From contig JAIWOM010000007.1 of the NCBI GenBank assembly GCA_020216895.1, positions 1 to 15,934 of the forward strand: a stretch of 15,934 nucleotides of DNA, given 5' to 3'. The notes under the pieces were generated by a model. The model did not search any database, had not been told where the DNA came from, and saw only the letters and a list, made by a program, of their open reading frames with translations. The number at the start of each line of letters is the position of its first letter. Position 1 is the stretch's first letter. The translations under genes and the position numbers were made by a program. This document shows positions 6,318 through 13,538 of the stretch, piece by piece. Source of the DNA: Microcella sp. (GTDB taxonomy: Bacteria; Actinomycetota; Actinomycetes; Actinomycetales; Microbacteriaceae).

Positions 6318-7169
6318 TCAGCCGGCAGACGCAGCGGCGCCTCCGGCGAGGAGGGTCAGCAACCGCGCGATCTCCGTGGTCATGGCCTCGCGCCCCGCTC
6401 CGACATAGCGCCGGGGGTCGACCGTCGTCGGGAACGAGGCGAAGTAGGTGCGGATCTCGTCGGTGAACAGATGGTTGAGATGGGTCGAGATGTTGATCTT
6501 GGTCATGCCGGCCCGCACAGCCTCGACTAGCTGACCGTCGTCGAGCCCCGACGAGCCGTGGAGCACGAGAGGAACGGGCACGCGGTCGTCCAACGAGCGG
6601 ATCAACGCGGTGTCGACCATGGCCTCACGGTGAGTCATCCCGTGGGACGTGCCGACGGCGACGGCGAGCCAGTCGACTCCCGTCTGCTCGACGAAGCGAG
6701 CCGCATCGCCGGGGTCGGTCCGCACTCCCGGCGCGTGGACACCGTCTTTTCCTCCCACCTCGCCGAGCTCGGCCTCGACCACGATGCCGCGCTCGTGGCA
6801 ACGATCAGCGACACGGCGGGTGAGCGCGACGTTCTCGTCGTAGGGCCGCTGTGAAGCGTCGAACATGATGCTGTCGAAGCCCAGAGCGATCGCCTCGTCG
6901 ACGAGGTCGAGATCGTCGGCGTGGTCGAGATGGACGAGCGCGGGCACCGTCAGAGACCGAGCGATGCTCTGCGTGGCGAGGGCGATCGGCGCAAGTCTGC
7001 GGTGATAGGCCACGCAGTTCTGGCTGATCTGCAGCACGACCGGGCGCCGTGCCGCCTCAGCGGCTTCCGCGATCGCCTCGGCGTGCTCGAGCAGGACGAC
7101 GTTGAACGCGCCGATCCCCTCCCCCGTGCGGGCAGCGGTGATCGGATCGACAGCACCGGGTGACGGCAT
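6318..7169 (-). CDS. Class II bisphosphate aldolase, GatY/KbaY-like (tagatose- or fructose-bisphosphate)
   Basis: This zinc aldolase cleaves a ketohexose 1,6-bisphosphate to dihydroxyacetone phosphate and glyceraldehyde 3-phosphate. Its 283 residues match the GatY/KbaY subgroup in length rather than the longer FbaA type. Visible motifs are GAFNVVLLEHAEAI (20-33), VHLDHADD (79-86, with D82 the likely acid/base and H83 a zinc ligand), EAELGEVGG (132-140), VGTSHG (172-177, H176 zinc ligand) and LHGSSGL (203-209, H204 zinc ligand). ATG 7169 has a near-perfect AAGGAGG upstream. It is the last gene of the SIS-ROK-PfkB operon, 74 nt after pfkB. Tagatose versus fructose specificity cannot be told from the sequence; the amino-sugar context makes tagatose bisphosphate a reasonable guess. 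Confidence 0.92.
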   Translation of the reverse strand: MPSPGAVDPITAARTGEGIGAFNVVLLEHAEAIAEAAEAARRPVVLQISQNCVAYHRRLAPIALATQSIARSLTVPALVHLDHADDLDLVDEAIALGFDSIMFDASQRPYDENVALTRRVADRCHERGIVVEAELGEVGGKDGVHAPGVRTDPGDAARFVEQTGVDWLAVAVGTSHGMTHREAMVDTALIRSLDDRVPVPLVLHGSSGLDDGQLVEAVRAGMTKINISTHLNHLFTDEIRTYFASFPTTVDPRRYVGAGREAMTTEIARLLTLLAGGAAASAG

Positions 7170-7243
7170 ACTTCCTCCTTAGGGTTGGTCGCGAGCGTGG
7201 TCGCGTCGCACAGGGTCGGCAGAGCATCCGCCGGAGCGCTGTC

Positions 7244-8194
7244 TCAGGTCGGCAGCACGATCAGGTCACGGAGGAAGTCCAGATCGAACTCCGCACCCGT
7301 CGCGCCACGCACGGCCGCAGCCCCGCAGGCCACCGCCCACTCCAGCGCCTCTGCCTCGCCCCGATCCGCGAGCAGGGCGGCGATGAAGCCCGCCGTGGCG
7401 GCATCGCCGGCACCGGTGGGGTTGCCGGACACCCCGGGCACGGCCGGTCGACGCAGCCAATCACCGTCAGGACGGCGAAGGCCTGCACCTCGGGCACCGC
7501 GCGAGAGGAGCACCGCCGAACCGGCCGCCCCCAGGCGCGCCGCCGCATCGTCTCCATCGGCACCACCGGTCGCGTCGATCGCCTCGCTCTCGTTCGCCTT
7601 GACGACATCGACCTCCGCTTGCGCGGCGACGGAGAGGAAGGGCCCGTGCGTATCGATGAGCAGTCGGGCGCCAGCGCGACGGACCGCAGCGATCATGCCC
7701 TCCAGCTGTGACGGGGTGATGCCCGGCGGGAAGGAGCCCGCGATCACGACCCAGGCCGCTCGGGTCGCCGTCTGCTCGACCGCCCGGGTCACTGCGGCCC
7801 ATTCCGCCTTCTGCAGCGCGGGCCCCGGTTCTGCGAGGACGGTGGGATGCGCATCGCGGTCGTCGACCGTCACGGTCATGCGTGTTTCACCGTCGATCGG
7901 AACGGAGACGCTCGCGATTCCGTCGGCGTCGAGGGCCGCTGCGAACAGAGCGCCGATCGCCCCTCCGACCGGCTGCACCGTCACCGCCGGCACACCGAGC
8001 GCCGTCAGCACCCGCGCGACGTTGACGCCCTTGCCGCCGGCGCGGCGATCGGCCCGCCGAACACGAACGGTCTCGCCGATGAGTTGACGGTCGACACCGT
8101 AGGTCACATCGACGGCGGGGTTCGGCGTGACCACGATGACTGTCGGCCGGGCGTCGCCGTCGCCGTCGCGGTCGTCGTCGCCGTCGATGATCAT
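7244..8194 (-). CDS. PfkB-family hexose-phosphate kinase (1-phosphofructokinase / tagatose-6-phosphate kinase type)
   Basis: This 316-residue ribokinase-fold enzyme should phosphorylate a ketohexose phosphate to the bisphosphate used by the downstream aldolase. The FruK/LacC subgroup is indicated by VTPNPAVDVTY at 22-32, AGGKGVNVARVL at 52-63, AGSFPPG at 152-158, VKANESE at 198-204 and the anion-hole/catalytic motif NPTGAGDA at 258-265 (D264 as base). ATG 8194 overlaps the ROK stop as ATGA, implying coupled translation. The first 16 residues form an unusual Asp/Gly-rich prefix before the normal family start. No better in-frame start with a ribosome site is seen, though the GTG within VIVVTP is a weak alternative. 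The exact substrate is open. Confidence 0.92.
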   Translation of the reverse strand: MIIDGDDDRDGDGDARPTVIVVTPNPAVDVTYGVDRQLIGETVRVRRADRRAGGKGVNVARVLTALGVPAVTVQPVGGAIGALFAAALDADGIASVSVPIDGETRMTVTVDDRDAHPTVLAEPGPALQKAEWAAVTRAVEQTATRAAWVVIAGSFPPGITPSQLEGMIAAVRRAGARLLIDTHGPFLSVAAQAEVDVVKANESEAIDATGGADGDDAAARLGAAGSAVLLSRGARGAGLRRPDGDWLRRPAVPGVSGNPTGAGDAATAGFIAALLADRGEAEALEWAVACGAAAVRGATGAEFDLDFLRDLIVLPT

Positions 8195-9060
8195 CGCCCG
8201 CGGAACCCGGTCAGCTCGGCCGCGCCGAGAGCAGCGGCGTGGTCACCGAGAGCAGCCGCGCAGAGTTCGGGCTGGCGCAGGAGGCCGAGCCGTTCACCCA
8301 GGGCCGCACGCAGCGGCCGCAACAGTGTCTCTCCCGCGAGGGAGAGACCGCCTCCGATGATGATCGTCGACGGCGCAAGCGCGGCCGACAGGTTCGCCAG
8401 AGAATCGGCGAGAACATCGACCGTCTCCGTCCAGGCCTGCTGCGCGCTCGGCACCCCGCGTTCGACCTCTCGCACCGCTTCGCGGGCATTCGCCGTGGAC
8501 ATTCGCCGAGCGATCGCGGAAGCGGAAACCACGGACTCGACTGTCTGCCCGGCGAGGTGACCACTGCCGATCACCACCTGTCCGATCTCACCAGCCCAGC
8601 CTCCGCCCTCAAGGGGGTGGCCATCGATGATGATGCCGGCCGCCAGTCCGGTTCCGATGGCGACGAAGACGCTGGTTCCGGGGCGACCGGCCGCGGCACC
8701 CCAGGTGGCCTCGGCCAGCGCCCCCGCACGAACATCGTGCCCGAAAGCGAACTCTCGGCCGAGCGCTGAGTCGAGAAGGATGCCGACGTCAACCCCCGAC
8801 CACCCCAGGTTCGACGACAGAACCGCGGTGCGGTGCTCGACATCGATGATGCCCGGAACGACGACACCAAGGGGGGCGGTCTGTTCCGGATCGAGTCGAG
8901 CGGCCATCGCGGCGATCTCGGCCGCCGTCCGTTCCCCGGTGCTGTCGTTCGCCGGGGTCGGGCAGCGCGCCTCCGCCAGCGCTCGTCCCGCGGAGTCGAC
9001 CAGGAGGCCCTTGATCGAGGTGCCGCCGACATCGATGCCGACAGCGGTGCGCGACGTCAT
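8191..9060 (-). CDS. ROK-family sugar kinase, without the usual zinc motif
   Basis: This 289-residue ROK protein has the ATP-binding GIDVGGTSIKGLLVD at 8-22, VVVPGIID at 66-73, the catalytic-Asp block GHDVRAGALAEA at 107-118 (D109), and VAIGTGLAAGIIIDG at 133-147. There is no DNA-binding domain, so it is a kinase and not a ROK repressor. Family members phosphorylate glucose, GlcNAc, ManNAc, fructose or similar sugars at O6. The region that normally reads EIGH followed by CXCGXXGCXE is here GEIGQVVIGSGHLAGQTVES: the His is Gln and all three zinc cysteines are missing. Both ends are joined to neighbours by ATGA overlaps. It presumably makes the 6-phosphate for the SIS isomerase; the sugar is not identified. 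Confidence 0.92.
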   Translation of the reverse strand: MTSRTAVGIDVGGTSIKGLLVDSAGRALAEARCPTPANDSTGERTAAEIAAMAARLDPEQTAPLGVVVPGIIDVEHRTAVLSSNLGWSGVDVGILLDSALGREFAFGHDVRAGALAEATWGAAAGRPGTSVFVAIGTGLAAGIIIDGHPLEGGGWAGEIGQVVIGSGHLAGQTVESVVSASAIARRMSTANAREAVREVERGVPSAQQAWTETVDVLADSLANLSAALAPSTIIIGGGLSLAGETLLRPLRAALGERLGLLRQPELCAAALGDHAAALGAAELTGFRGR

Positions 9061-9929
9061 GACAGGATGACAGAGCGTGTGAGGGAGCGCGGTCGATCGG
9101 GGTCGAGGCCCAGAGCCTCGGCCCGCGCGATCGCGAACCGCTGGGCGACGACGAGGCGCGCCAGCGGGTCGAGGTCGTGCTCGATGAAGAGCGCGCCGGT
9201 CTTCGCCACGTCGTCAGGCAGTCCCGCCGGGGTGCCGCCGAGGCTCCAGACCAATCGCCCTTCCTGAGCGATCGCGATCGGGCCGTGCCGGTAGTCCATC
9301 GCGGGATACGACTCCGTCCAGAGCTGTGCGGCCTCCCGCGCCTTGAGCGCGGCCTCATGCGCGAGACCGACAGCCCAACCGCTTCCGATGAAGGTGCACT
9401 GGTCAGCGGCGAGATAGGCAGCGACATCGATCTCGAGCGCCGTCCGGGCATCCTCGATCGCCGTACCCAGGTCCTCTCCCATGCTCGCGCGCAGGAGAGC
9501 GATCACACTGGTCGCGAATCGCGTCTGCACGACCGACTCCTCGTCGGCCTCGGGGAGGAGGATCACCTGGTCGGCCCGCGCCCCGGCGGGGCTGTCGGGC
9601 ACAGCGGTGATGAGCGTCGTGGGCACGTCGACCCGCTCCAGCAGGTCGATGACCTCGGTGGTCGTTCCCGACCGCGAGATCGCGATCACGCGGTCGTAGC
9701 GCCGACCGACGGGGTACTCGCTCGCCACATGCGCGTCCGACTCGCCGAGCCCCTGCGACTCGCGCCGCATCGCGGCGGCAATGCTGACGAACCAGCTCGT
9801 CCCGCATCCGGTGAAGGCGACGCGCTCGCCCGCCGCGGGAAGCGCCCCCGAGACCGACGGCGCGAGCTCGGCGGCGTACCGCCAGATCTCGGGCTGCGAG
9901 GCGATCTCTCCGTGGACATGACGACTCAT
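9057..9929 (-). CDS. SIS-domain sugar-phosphate isomerase/deaminase (AgaS- or GlmS-isomerase-like)
   Basis: This 290-residue protein has two SIS domains, about 35-150 and 172-285, and no glutaminase domain. The N-terminus HGEIASQPEIWR matches the leader helix of amino-sugar isomerases. Phosphosugar-binding motifs are GCGTSW (41-46) and SRSGTTTE (85-92); the second domain has SGWAVGLAHEAALKAREA and ESYPAMDYRHGPIAI (206-220), close to the GlmS isomerase HGP loop. Such enzymes turn an amino-sugar 6-phosphate into a ketose 6-phosphate plus ammonia, or interconvert aldose and ketose. The start is ATG 9929; ATG 9974 would add 15 residues and overlap the promoter region. It is the first gene of the operon and divergent from the DeoR regulator. 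It ends in an ATGA overlap with the ROK gene. Confidence 0.9.
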   Translation of the reverse strand: MSRHVHGEIASQPEIWRYAAELAPSVSGALPAAGERVAFTGCGTSWFVSIAAAMRRESQGLGESDAHVASEYPVGRRYDRVIAISRSGTTTEVIDLLERVDVPTTLITAVPDSPAGARADQVILLPEADEESVVQTRFATSVIALLRASMGEDLGTAIEDARTALEIDVAAYLAADQCTFIGSGWAVGLAHEAALKAREAAQLWTESYPAMDYRHGPIAIAQEGRLVWSLGGTPAGLPDDVAKTGALFIEHDLDPLARLVVAQRFAIARAEALGLDPDRPRSLTRSVILS

Positions 9930-9937
9930 CGATCTAT

Positions 9938-9953
9938 CTGCTTTCTTTTGCAG
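9938..9953. repeat. Small inverted repeat in the SIS/DeoR divergent region
   Basis: CTGC at 9938-9941 and GCAG at 9950-9953 flank the pyrimidine-rich core TTTCTTTT. On the minus strand the core reads AAAAGAAA. Several DeoR-family repressors bind TTTC/GAAA-rich repeats, so this is a possible operator just downstream of the operon promoter, but the match is short. Confidence 0.35.
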
Positions 9954-9965
9954 GTTTAGGGTCAA

Positions 9966-9978
9966 TACAATCATTATC
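9966..9978. promoter_or_regulatory. Divergent promoter pair for the SIS operon and the DeoR gene
   Basis: TACAAT at 9966-9971 is a good plus-strand -10 for the DeoR gene. GATAAT, read on the minus strand from 9978 to 9973, is a good -10 for the SIS operon. They are one base apart within an AT-rich island (9954-9980) that stands out in this GC-rich window. RNA polymerase could hardly occupy both at once. Expected leaders are about 49 nt to the DeoR gene and about 37 nt to the SIS gene. The -35 regions are poor. Confidence 0.6.
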
Positions 9979-10026
9979 GCTCATCCGCGTCTCCCTGACG
10001 CCCCGGAGGGAGGGAGAATCGAGAGC

Positions 10027-10818
10027 ATGGTCCGCGCGCACCGACTGAGCGAGATCCTGTCTCTTCTCGCGACGCAGGACCGCATCTCCGTCGACGAGAT
10101 CGTGACCCGCTTCGCCGTCTCCGCCGCCACGGCCCGCCGCGACCTCGACACGCTGTCGGAACAACGGCTGGTGCGGCGAACGCACGGCGGCGCCGCACGT
10201 CTCAGCGGATCGTTCGACCTTCCCCTGCTCTACAAGGACAGGCACCAATCCGAGGCGAAGCGAGCGATCGCGCGACGGGCGGCGCAGCTGATCATGCCGG
10301 GCATGACGATCGGCCTGACGGGAGGAACGACGGTTGCGGCGCTGGGCGCCACGATCGCCACCGCGCATGACGGCGACCTCGACGGCGATGGGTCTCCACT
10401 GACGATCATGACGAACGCCATCAACATCGCGGCGACACTCGTGCTCCGACCGCAGATCCGCATTGTCGTGCCGGGCGGAGTCGTGCACTCGCGATCGTTC
10501 GAGCTCACCGGCCCCTTCGCTCTGGAGACGCTGCGACACGTCTCCCTCGACCTCGCGTTCATCGGCGTGAACGCGTTCGACCCTCAGCACGGGGCCATGG
10601 TGCATGACGATGACGAAGCGCAGGTCAATCGGATGATGGCCGAACGCGCGGCCTCGGCCTTCATCCTCGCCGACTCCAGCAAGATCGGTCAGCGCGCCCT
10701 CGCACGGATCGGAGGGCAGGGCCTCTTCACGGGGATCATCACCGACGACCGCATCCGCCCCGATCATCGGCGGGCCATCGAGGATGCGGGCCTCACCGTG
10801 CACCTCGCCCCACTCTGA
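10027..10818 (+). CDS. DeoR-family transcriptional regulator of sugar catabolism
   Basis: The protein has 263 residues. An N-terminal helix-turn-helix (about 4-57) reads HRLSEILSLLATQDRISVDEI and AVSAATARRDLDTLSEQRLVRRTHGGA, the classical DeoR layout. The effector domain (about 75-235) shows IGLTGGTTVAALGATI, LAFIGVNAFDP, DDDEAQVNRMM and LADSSKIG, the pattern that binds phosphorylated sugars. It most likely represses the divergent SIS-ROK-PfkB-aldolase operon and is released by a pathway phosphosugar; it may also control the operon ending at 10838. ATG 10027 is preceded by a purine-rich GGAGGGAGGGAG stretch. It lies only 19 bp from the convergent end of the glycoside-hydrolase-like gene. Confidence 0.95.
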   Translation: MVRAHRLSEILSLLATQDRISVDEIVTRFAVSAATARRDLDTLSEQRLVRRTHGGAARLSGSFDLPLLYKDRHQSEAKRAIARRAAQLIMPGMTIGLTGGTTVAALGATIATAHDGDLDGDGSPLTIMTNAINIAATLVLRPQIRIVVPGGVVHSRSFELTGPFALETLRHVSLDLAFIGVNAFDPQHGAMVHDDDEAQVNRMMAERAASAFILADSSKIGQRALARIGGQGLFTGIITDDRIRPDHRRAIEDAGLTVHLAPL

Positions 10819-10837
10819 CCCGCTCACCACGTCGTCC

Positions 10838-12769
10838 TCACACACCGACCCAGAGGGTCAGTGGCGCGAGCTCCCATCGATCGACCGTGTTCCCGTCGAG
10901 ATCCCGAGTGAGACCCAGTCTCGTCGCATCGACGGTGACCGGATCGAGACCCGTGTTGACGAGGGCCACGAGACGAGAACCGTTCCGCTCGTCGCGGTAG
11001 ACAATCGGAGCCACGTTCGGGCCGTCGTCGACGATGAGGAGGGCGGGGTCGTCGTCGGAGAGCCAGCGCATGACGGCCCGCATCTGCACTGCACGCCCTT
11101 CGTGGAGCCAGCCGAGATCATGCACCGACTGCGCGAGCACGACGACTCGCCCCCCGAGATCGTTCTCGACCACCGTCACGGCGGCGCCTACCGTGACCCC
11201 CGACGGATCGACGTAGGCGCTGATGGTGCGCGCGTTCCCCTCCGGCACCCAGCGGGCGATCGTCTCACCGCGCTGGTGCAGTCGGAACCAGTCGGAGGGA
11301 AGATCCGACCCGAGGTACTCGCCCGAGAAAGCAGGCTCGATCAGCCGCTCGACCACAGCCCCCTCGATCTCACCCTCGACGCGGCCCCCCAGCAACCCGC
11401 CGAACCCGAGAGCCCAGAGGTGCTGCGCCGCGACGTGATCGATCAGCAGCCCTCCCGCCAGGAGCGCGCGGATCTCGTCCTCGTCGTACGCGAGGATGTC
11501 GTCCCCGAGCACCGCTGACACCGTCCCCGGCGTGAACTGCACGGGAATTCCGAGCGACGGCAGCAGGGTGTCGAGCCGCCGCGACGGCAGCAGCCGGATC
11601 GGCGCGTGCGTGCGGTTGCGATGCAGAGCAGCCTCGGTGCCACGCCAGGGAAGAGCGACGCCCGAGAGCGACTTCTCTGCACGCGCGGCCGCGATGGCCT
11701 CGAGCACGGGGCGCTCGGCGACGAGCAGCCGCTCCCACTCGGGCTCGCGTGCGAACGGTGTTCCGAGGTAGTCGTAGAGGTTGAGGGTGATGGCATCCGC
11801 GCCCCAGAGCGCATGCAGGCGCATCTGCAACCTGGTCGTCGCCACGCTCTTCAGGAATCGGCTGTGGGGCCAGTTCTCGACCTCGCTCACCCAGTACCCC
11901 GCACCTGCGTCGTCGGCGGCGACGCGGCTGAGCGCAGAGGTCTGATGCATCGCGACGATGTCCTCGTGCAGGCAGTCGGCGTAGGCGCCCCCCGCCGGCC
12001 TCGAGAGAATCGCGCGCGCCTCTCCGGCGAAAGCACGAAGCAGTTCCGGCATGGTGCGCCCTTGAGCGGAATGCGACGGCTCGCCGGAATTCATGAGTCC
12101 GATCTGGATCTCGGGGTCGAGAGCGTGGGCGGCACGCTCGATCGCATGGGCCGCAGCAAGCTGCGCTCGCCCGTTCACGGTCAGCCACGCCTTCCGGACG
12201 ACGAGGTCCGATTCACTGTCACCGAGAACAGCGTCGCGCAGCTCGCGAGAAGAGAGCCGATCGCGTCCGAGCTCGGCGGCCGTGAGCTCGGCGTGGAGTT
12301 CGCAGTAGCAGCCGGAGACGGTCGTGTGGTTGAGCGCTCGGAAGTCGTCGTCGATCATCAGGCGGTGGGGGCGGGTGGCGGCATAGATGGCCGCGACCTC
12401 TTCCGCGTAGGTGACCCACGCCGGGCTGGCGATGCAGTACACCGCCCGGGCGGGGATCAGATCGTCTCCGACGAACCGCTGGAAAGGCAGAACCTGATCG
12501 TCGGGCACCGGAGCATCCGAGTGCCCCACGATCGTCGCGACATTGATCGAGAAGCCGATGCCGCGCTCTGCGAGTCGGCGACGGTACTCGTCGTAGATCG
12601 CGGCCATGGCGCGATGCTTCTCCAGCGGATACGGAACCGTCACGACCTGGTGCGACTGCTCCATGAGCATGACTTCGTCGATCTCCGCACGGTCGCAGAG
12701 CGCGAGGAGGTCGGCCAACTGGGTCTGCCACCGCTCGCTCAGGACGACGTGGCGGAGGATGTAGCGCAT
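10838..12769 (-). CDS. Glycoside-hydrolase-like protein (probable TIM barrel plus accessory domains), family not identified
   Basis: This 643-residue protein has no signal peptide, so it is probably cytoplasmic. Residues 1-360 look like a (beta/alpha)8 barrel: alternating strands and helices, FSINVATIVGH (73-83), MIDDDFRALNH (138-148) followed by GCYCELH (153-159), and WVSEVENWPHSRF (293-305), where E296 or E298 could be the nucleophile. A middle region (about 390-465) with LGIPVQF, DILAYDEDEIRALLAGGLLID and LGFGGLLGG resembles the Rossmann-like domain after the barrel in GH42-like enzymes. The end (about 540-643) appears beta-rich. I do not recognise a named family, and the hydrolase role is inferred from layout. 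The start ATG 12769 shares one base with the nagB-like stop (TGATG); the frame stays open upstream but that part lies over the previous gene. Confidence 0.75.
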   Translation of the reverse strand: MRYILRHVVLSERWQTQLADLLALCDRAEIDEVMLMEQSHQVVTVPYPLEKHRAMAAIYDEYRRRLAERGIGFSINVATIVGHSDAPVPDDQVLPFQRFVGDDLIPARAVYCIASPAWVTYAEEVAAIYAATRPHRLMIDDDFRALNHTTVSGCYCELHAELTAAELGRDRLSSRELRDAVLGDSESDLVVRKAWLTVNGRAQLAAAHAIERAAHALDPEIQIGLMNSGEPSHSAQGRTMPELLRAFAGEARAILSRPAGGAYADCLHEDIVAMHQTSALSRVAADDAGAGYWVSEVENWPHSRFLKSVATTRLQMRLHALWGADAITLNLYDYLGTPFAREPEWERLLVAERPVLEAIAAARAEKSLSGVALPWRGTEAALHRNRTHAPIRLLPSRRLDTLLPSLGIPVQFTPGTVSAVLGDDILAYDEDEIRALLAGGLLIDHVAAQHLWALGFGGLLGGRVEGEIEGAVVERLIEPAFSGEYLGSDLPSDWFRLHQRGETIARWVPEGNARTISAYVDPSGVTVGAAVTVVENDLGGRVVVLAQSVHDLGWLHEGRAVQMRAVMRWLSDDDPALLIVDDGPNVAPIVYRDERNGSRLVALVNTGLDPVTVDATRLGLTRDLDGNTVDRWELAPLTLWVGV

Positions 12770-13515
12770 CAGCTCGTCGACGTGAGCGTCTTCGACGCGG
12801 ATGCCTCGTCGAGGAAGAGGTCGACGTTCGAGTGCGCGTGCAGTGCACTCGCCGGGACATTCGGGGTCGGGGACGCGGTCGCGAAGAGCGCTTCGATCGC
12901 ATCCGCTTTCGCCGCATACGGAACGGGGCTGATGATGTGTCGACACTCCAGAATCTGGTGCACCGTCATCGAGATCGCATGAGTGGGCACGTCATCGATG
13001 GTCGGGAACCAGCCTTCCCGCACCTGCTGCTCGCGGCAGGCGCGATCGAGCTCGACGACGATATAGGCGTCGGTCGTCTCGAAGTCCGCAGGCGGATCGT
13101 TGAAGGCCAGATGAGCGTTCTCGCCGATGCCGATCAGGCCCAGGTCGATCGGGGCCCGCCGGATTCTCTCGGTCAGCTCATCGATCGCACGATCGACCCC
13201 GATCGAGGGGTCAACGAAGTGCACTGCTCCCAACGGCACCTTCGAGACGAAACGCTCGGTGAGATAGCGCACGAAGCTCGCGGAGTGGCCCGCATCGAGG
13301 CCGATGTACTCGTCGAGGTGGAACATCTCGACCTTGGACCAGTCGACGTCGGCCGCGATCAGGGCGTCGAGAGTGGTGAACTGCGACGCGCCGGTCGACA
13401 GAACGATCCGGGCCGATCCGCGCTCAGCGATCGCCTCCCGAATGGTCTGGGCGGCGCGGTCAGCCGCGGCTGCACCCATCTCCTCGGCGGTCGGAAGAAT
13501 GTGTTGCGTGATCAT
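12769..13515 (-). CDS. NagB-like glucosamine-6-phosphate deaminase/isomerase family protein with altered active site
   Basis: This 248-residue protein is of NagB/6-phosphogluconolactonase fold. Phosphate loop STGASQFTTLDAL is at 40-52, MFHLDEYIGL at 64-73 (D68 matches the E. coli base D72), and GIGENAHLAFNDP at 129-141. In E. coli NagB the last motif reads GVGNDGHIAFNEP. Here the Asp of the catalytic triad is Asn (N133) and the Glu is Asp (D140), while the His (H135) is kept. The C-terminal FLDEASAS is normal. The family converts glucosamine 6-phosphate to fructose 6-phosphate and ammonia; these substitutions make a related but different substrate or chemistry possible. ATG 13515 has AAGGA eight bases upstream. 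It is coupled to the downstream glycoside-hydrolase-like gene and lies 23 nt after the acetyltransferase gene. Confidence 0.9.
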   Translation of the reverse strand: MITQHILPTAEEMGAAAADRAAQTIREAIAERGSARIVLSTGASQFTTLDALIAADVDWSKVEMFHLDEYIGLDAGHSASFVRYLTERFVSKVPLGAVHFVDPSIGVDRAIDELTERIRRAPIDLGLIGIGENAHLAFNDPPADFETTDAYIVVELDRACREQQVREGWFPTIDDVPTHAISMTVHQILECRHIISPVPYAAKADAIEALFATASPTPNVPASALHAHSNVDLFLDEASASKTLTSTS

Positions 13516-13538
13516 CTGATGTCCTTCGAAGTGGGGTG

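Noticed and set aside
8140..8190. GAC/GGC-rich stretch as a tandem repeat locus
   Set aside because: It is short, irregular and within coding sequence; it is better described as a low-complexity N-terminus.
11606..12982. Long plus-strand open frame of 458 codons opposite the glycoside-hydrolase-like gene
   Set aside because: The translation is Arg/Gly/Asp-rich without any family pattern and is the antisense shadow of a well-supported gene, as often happens in high-GC DNA.
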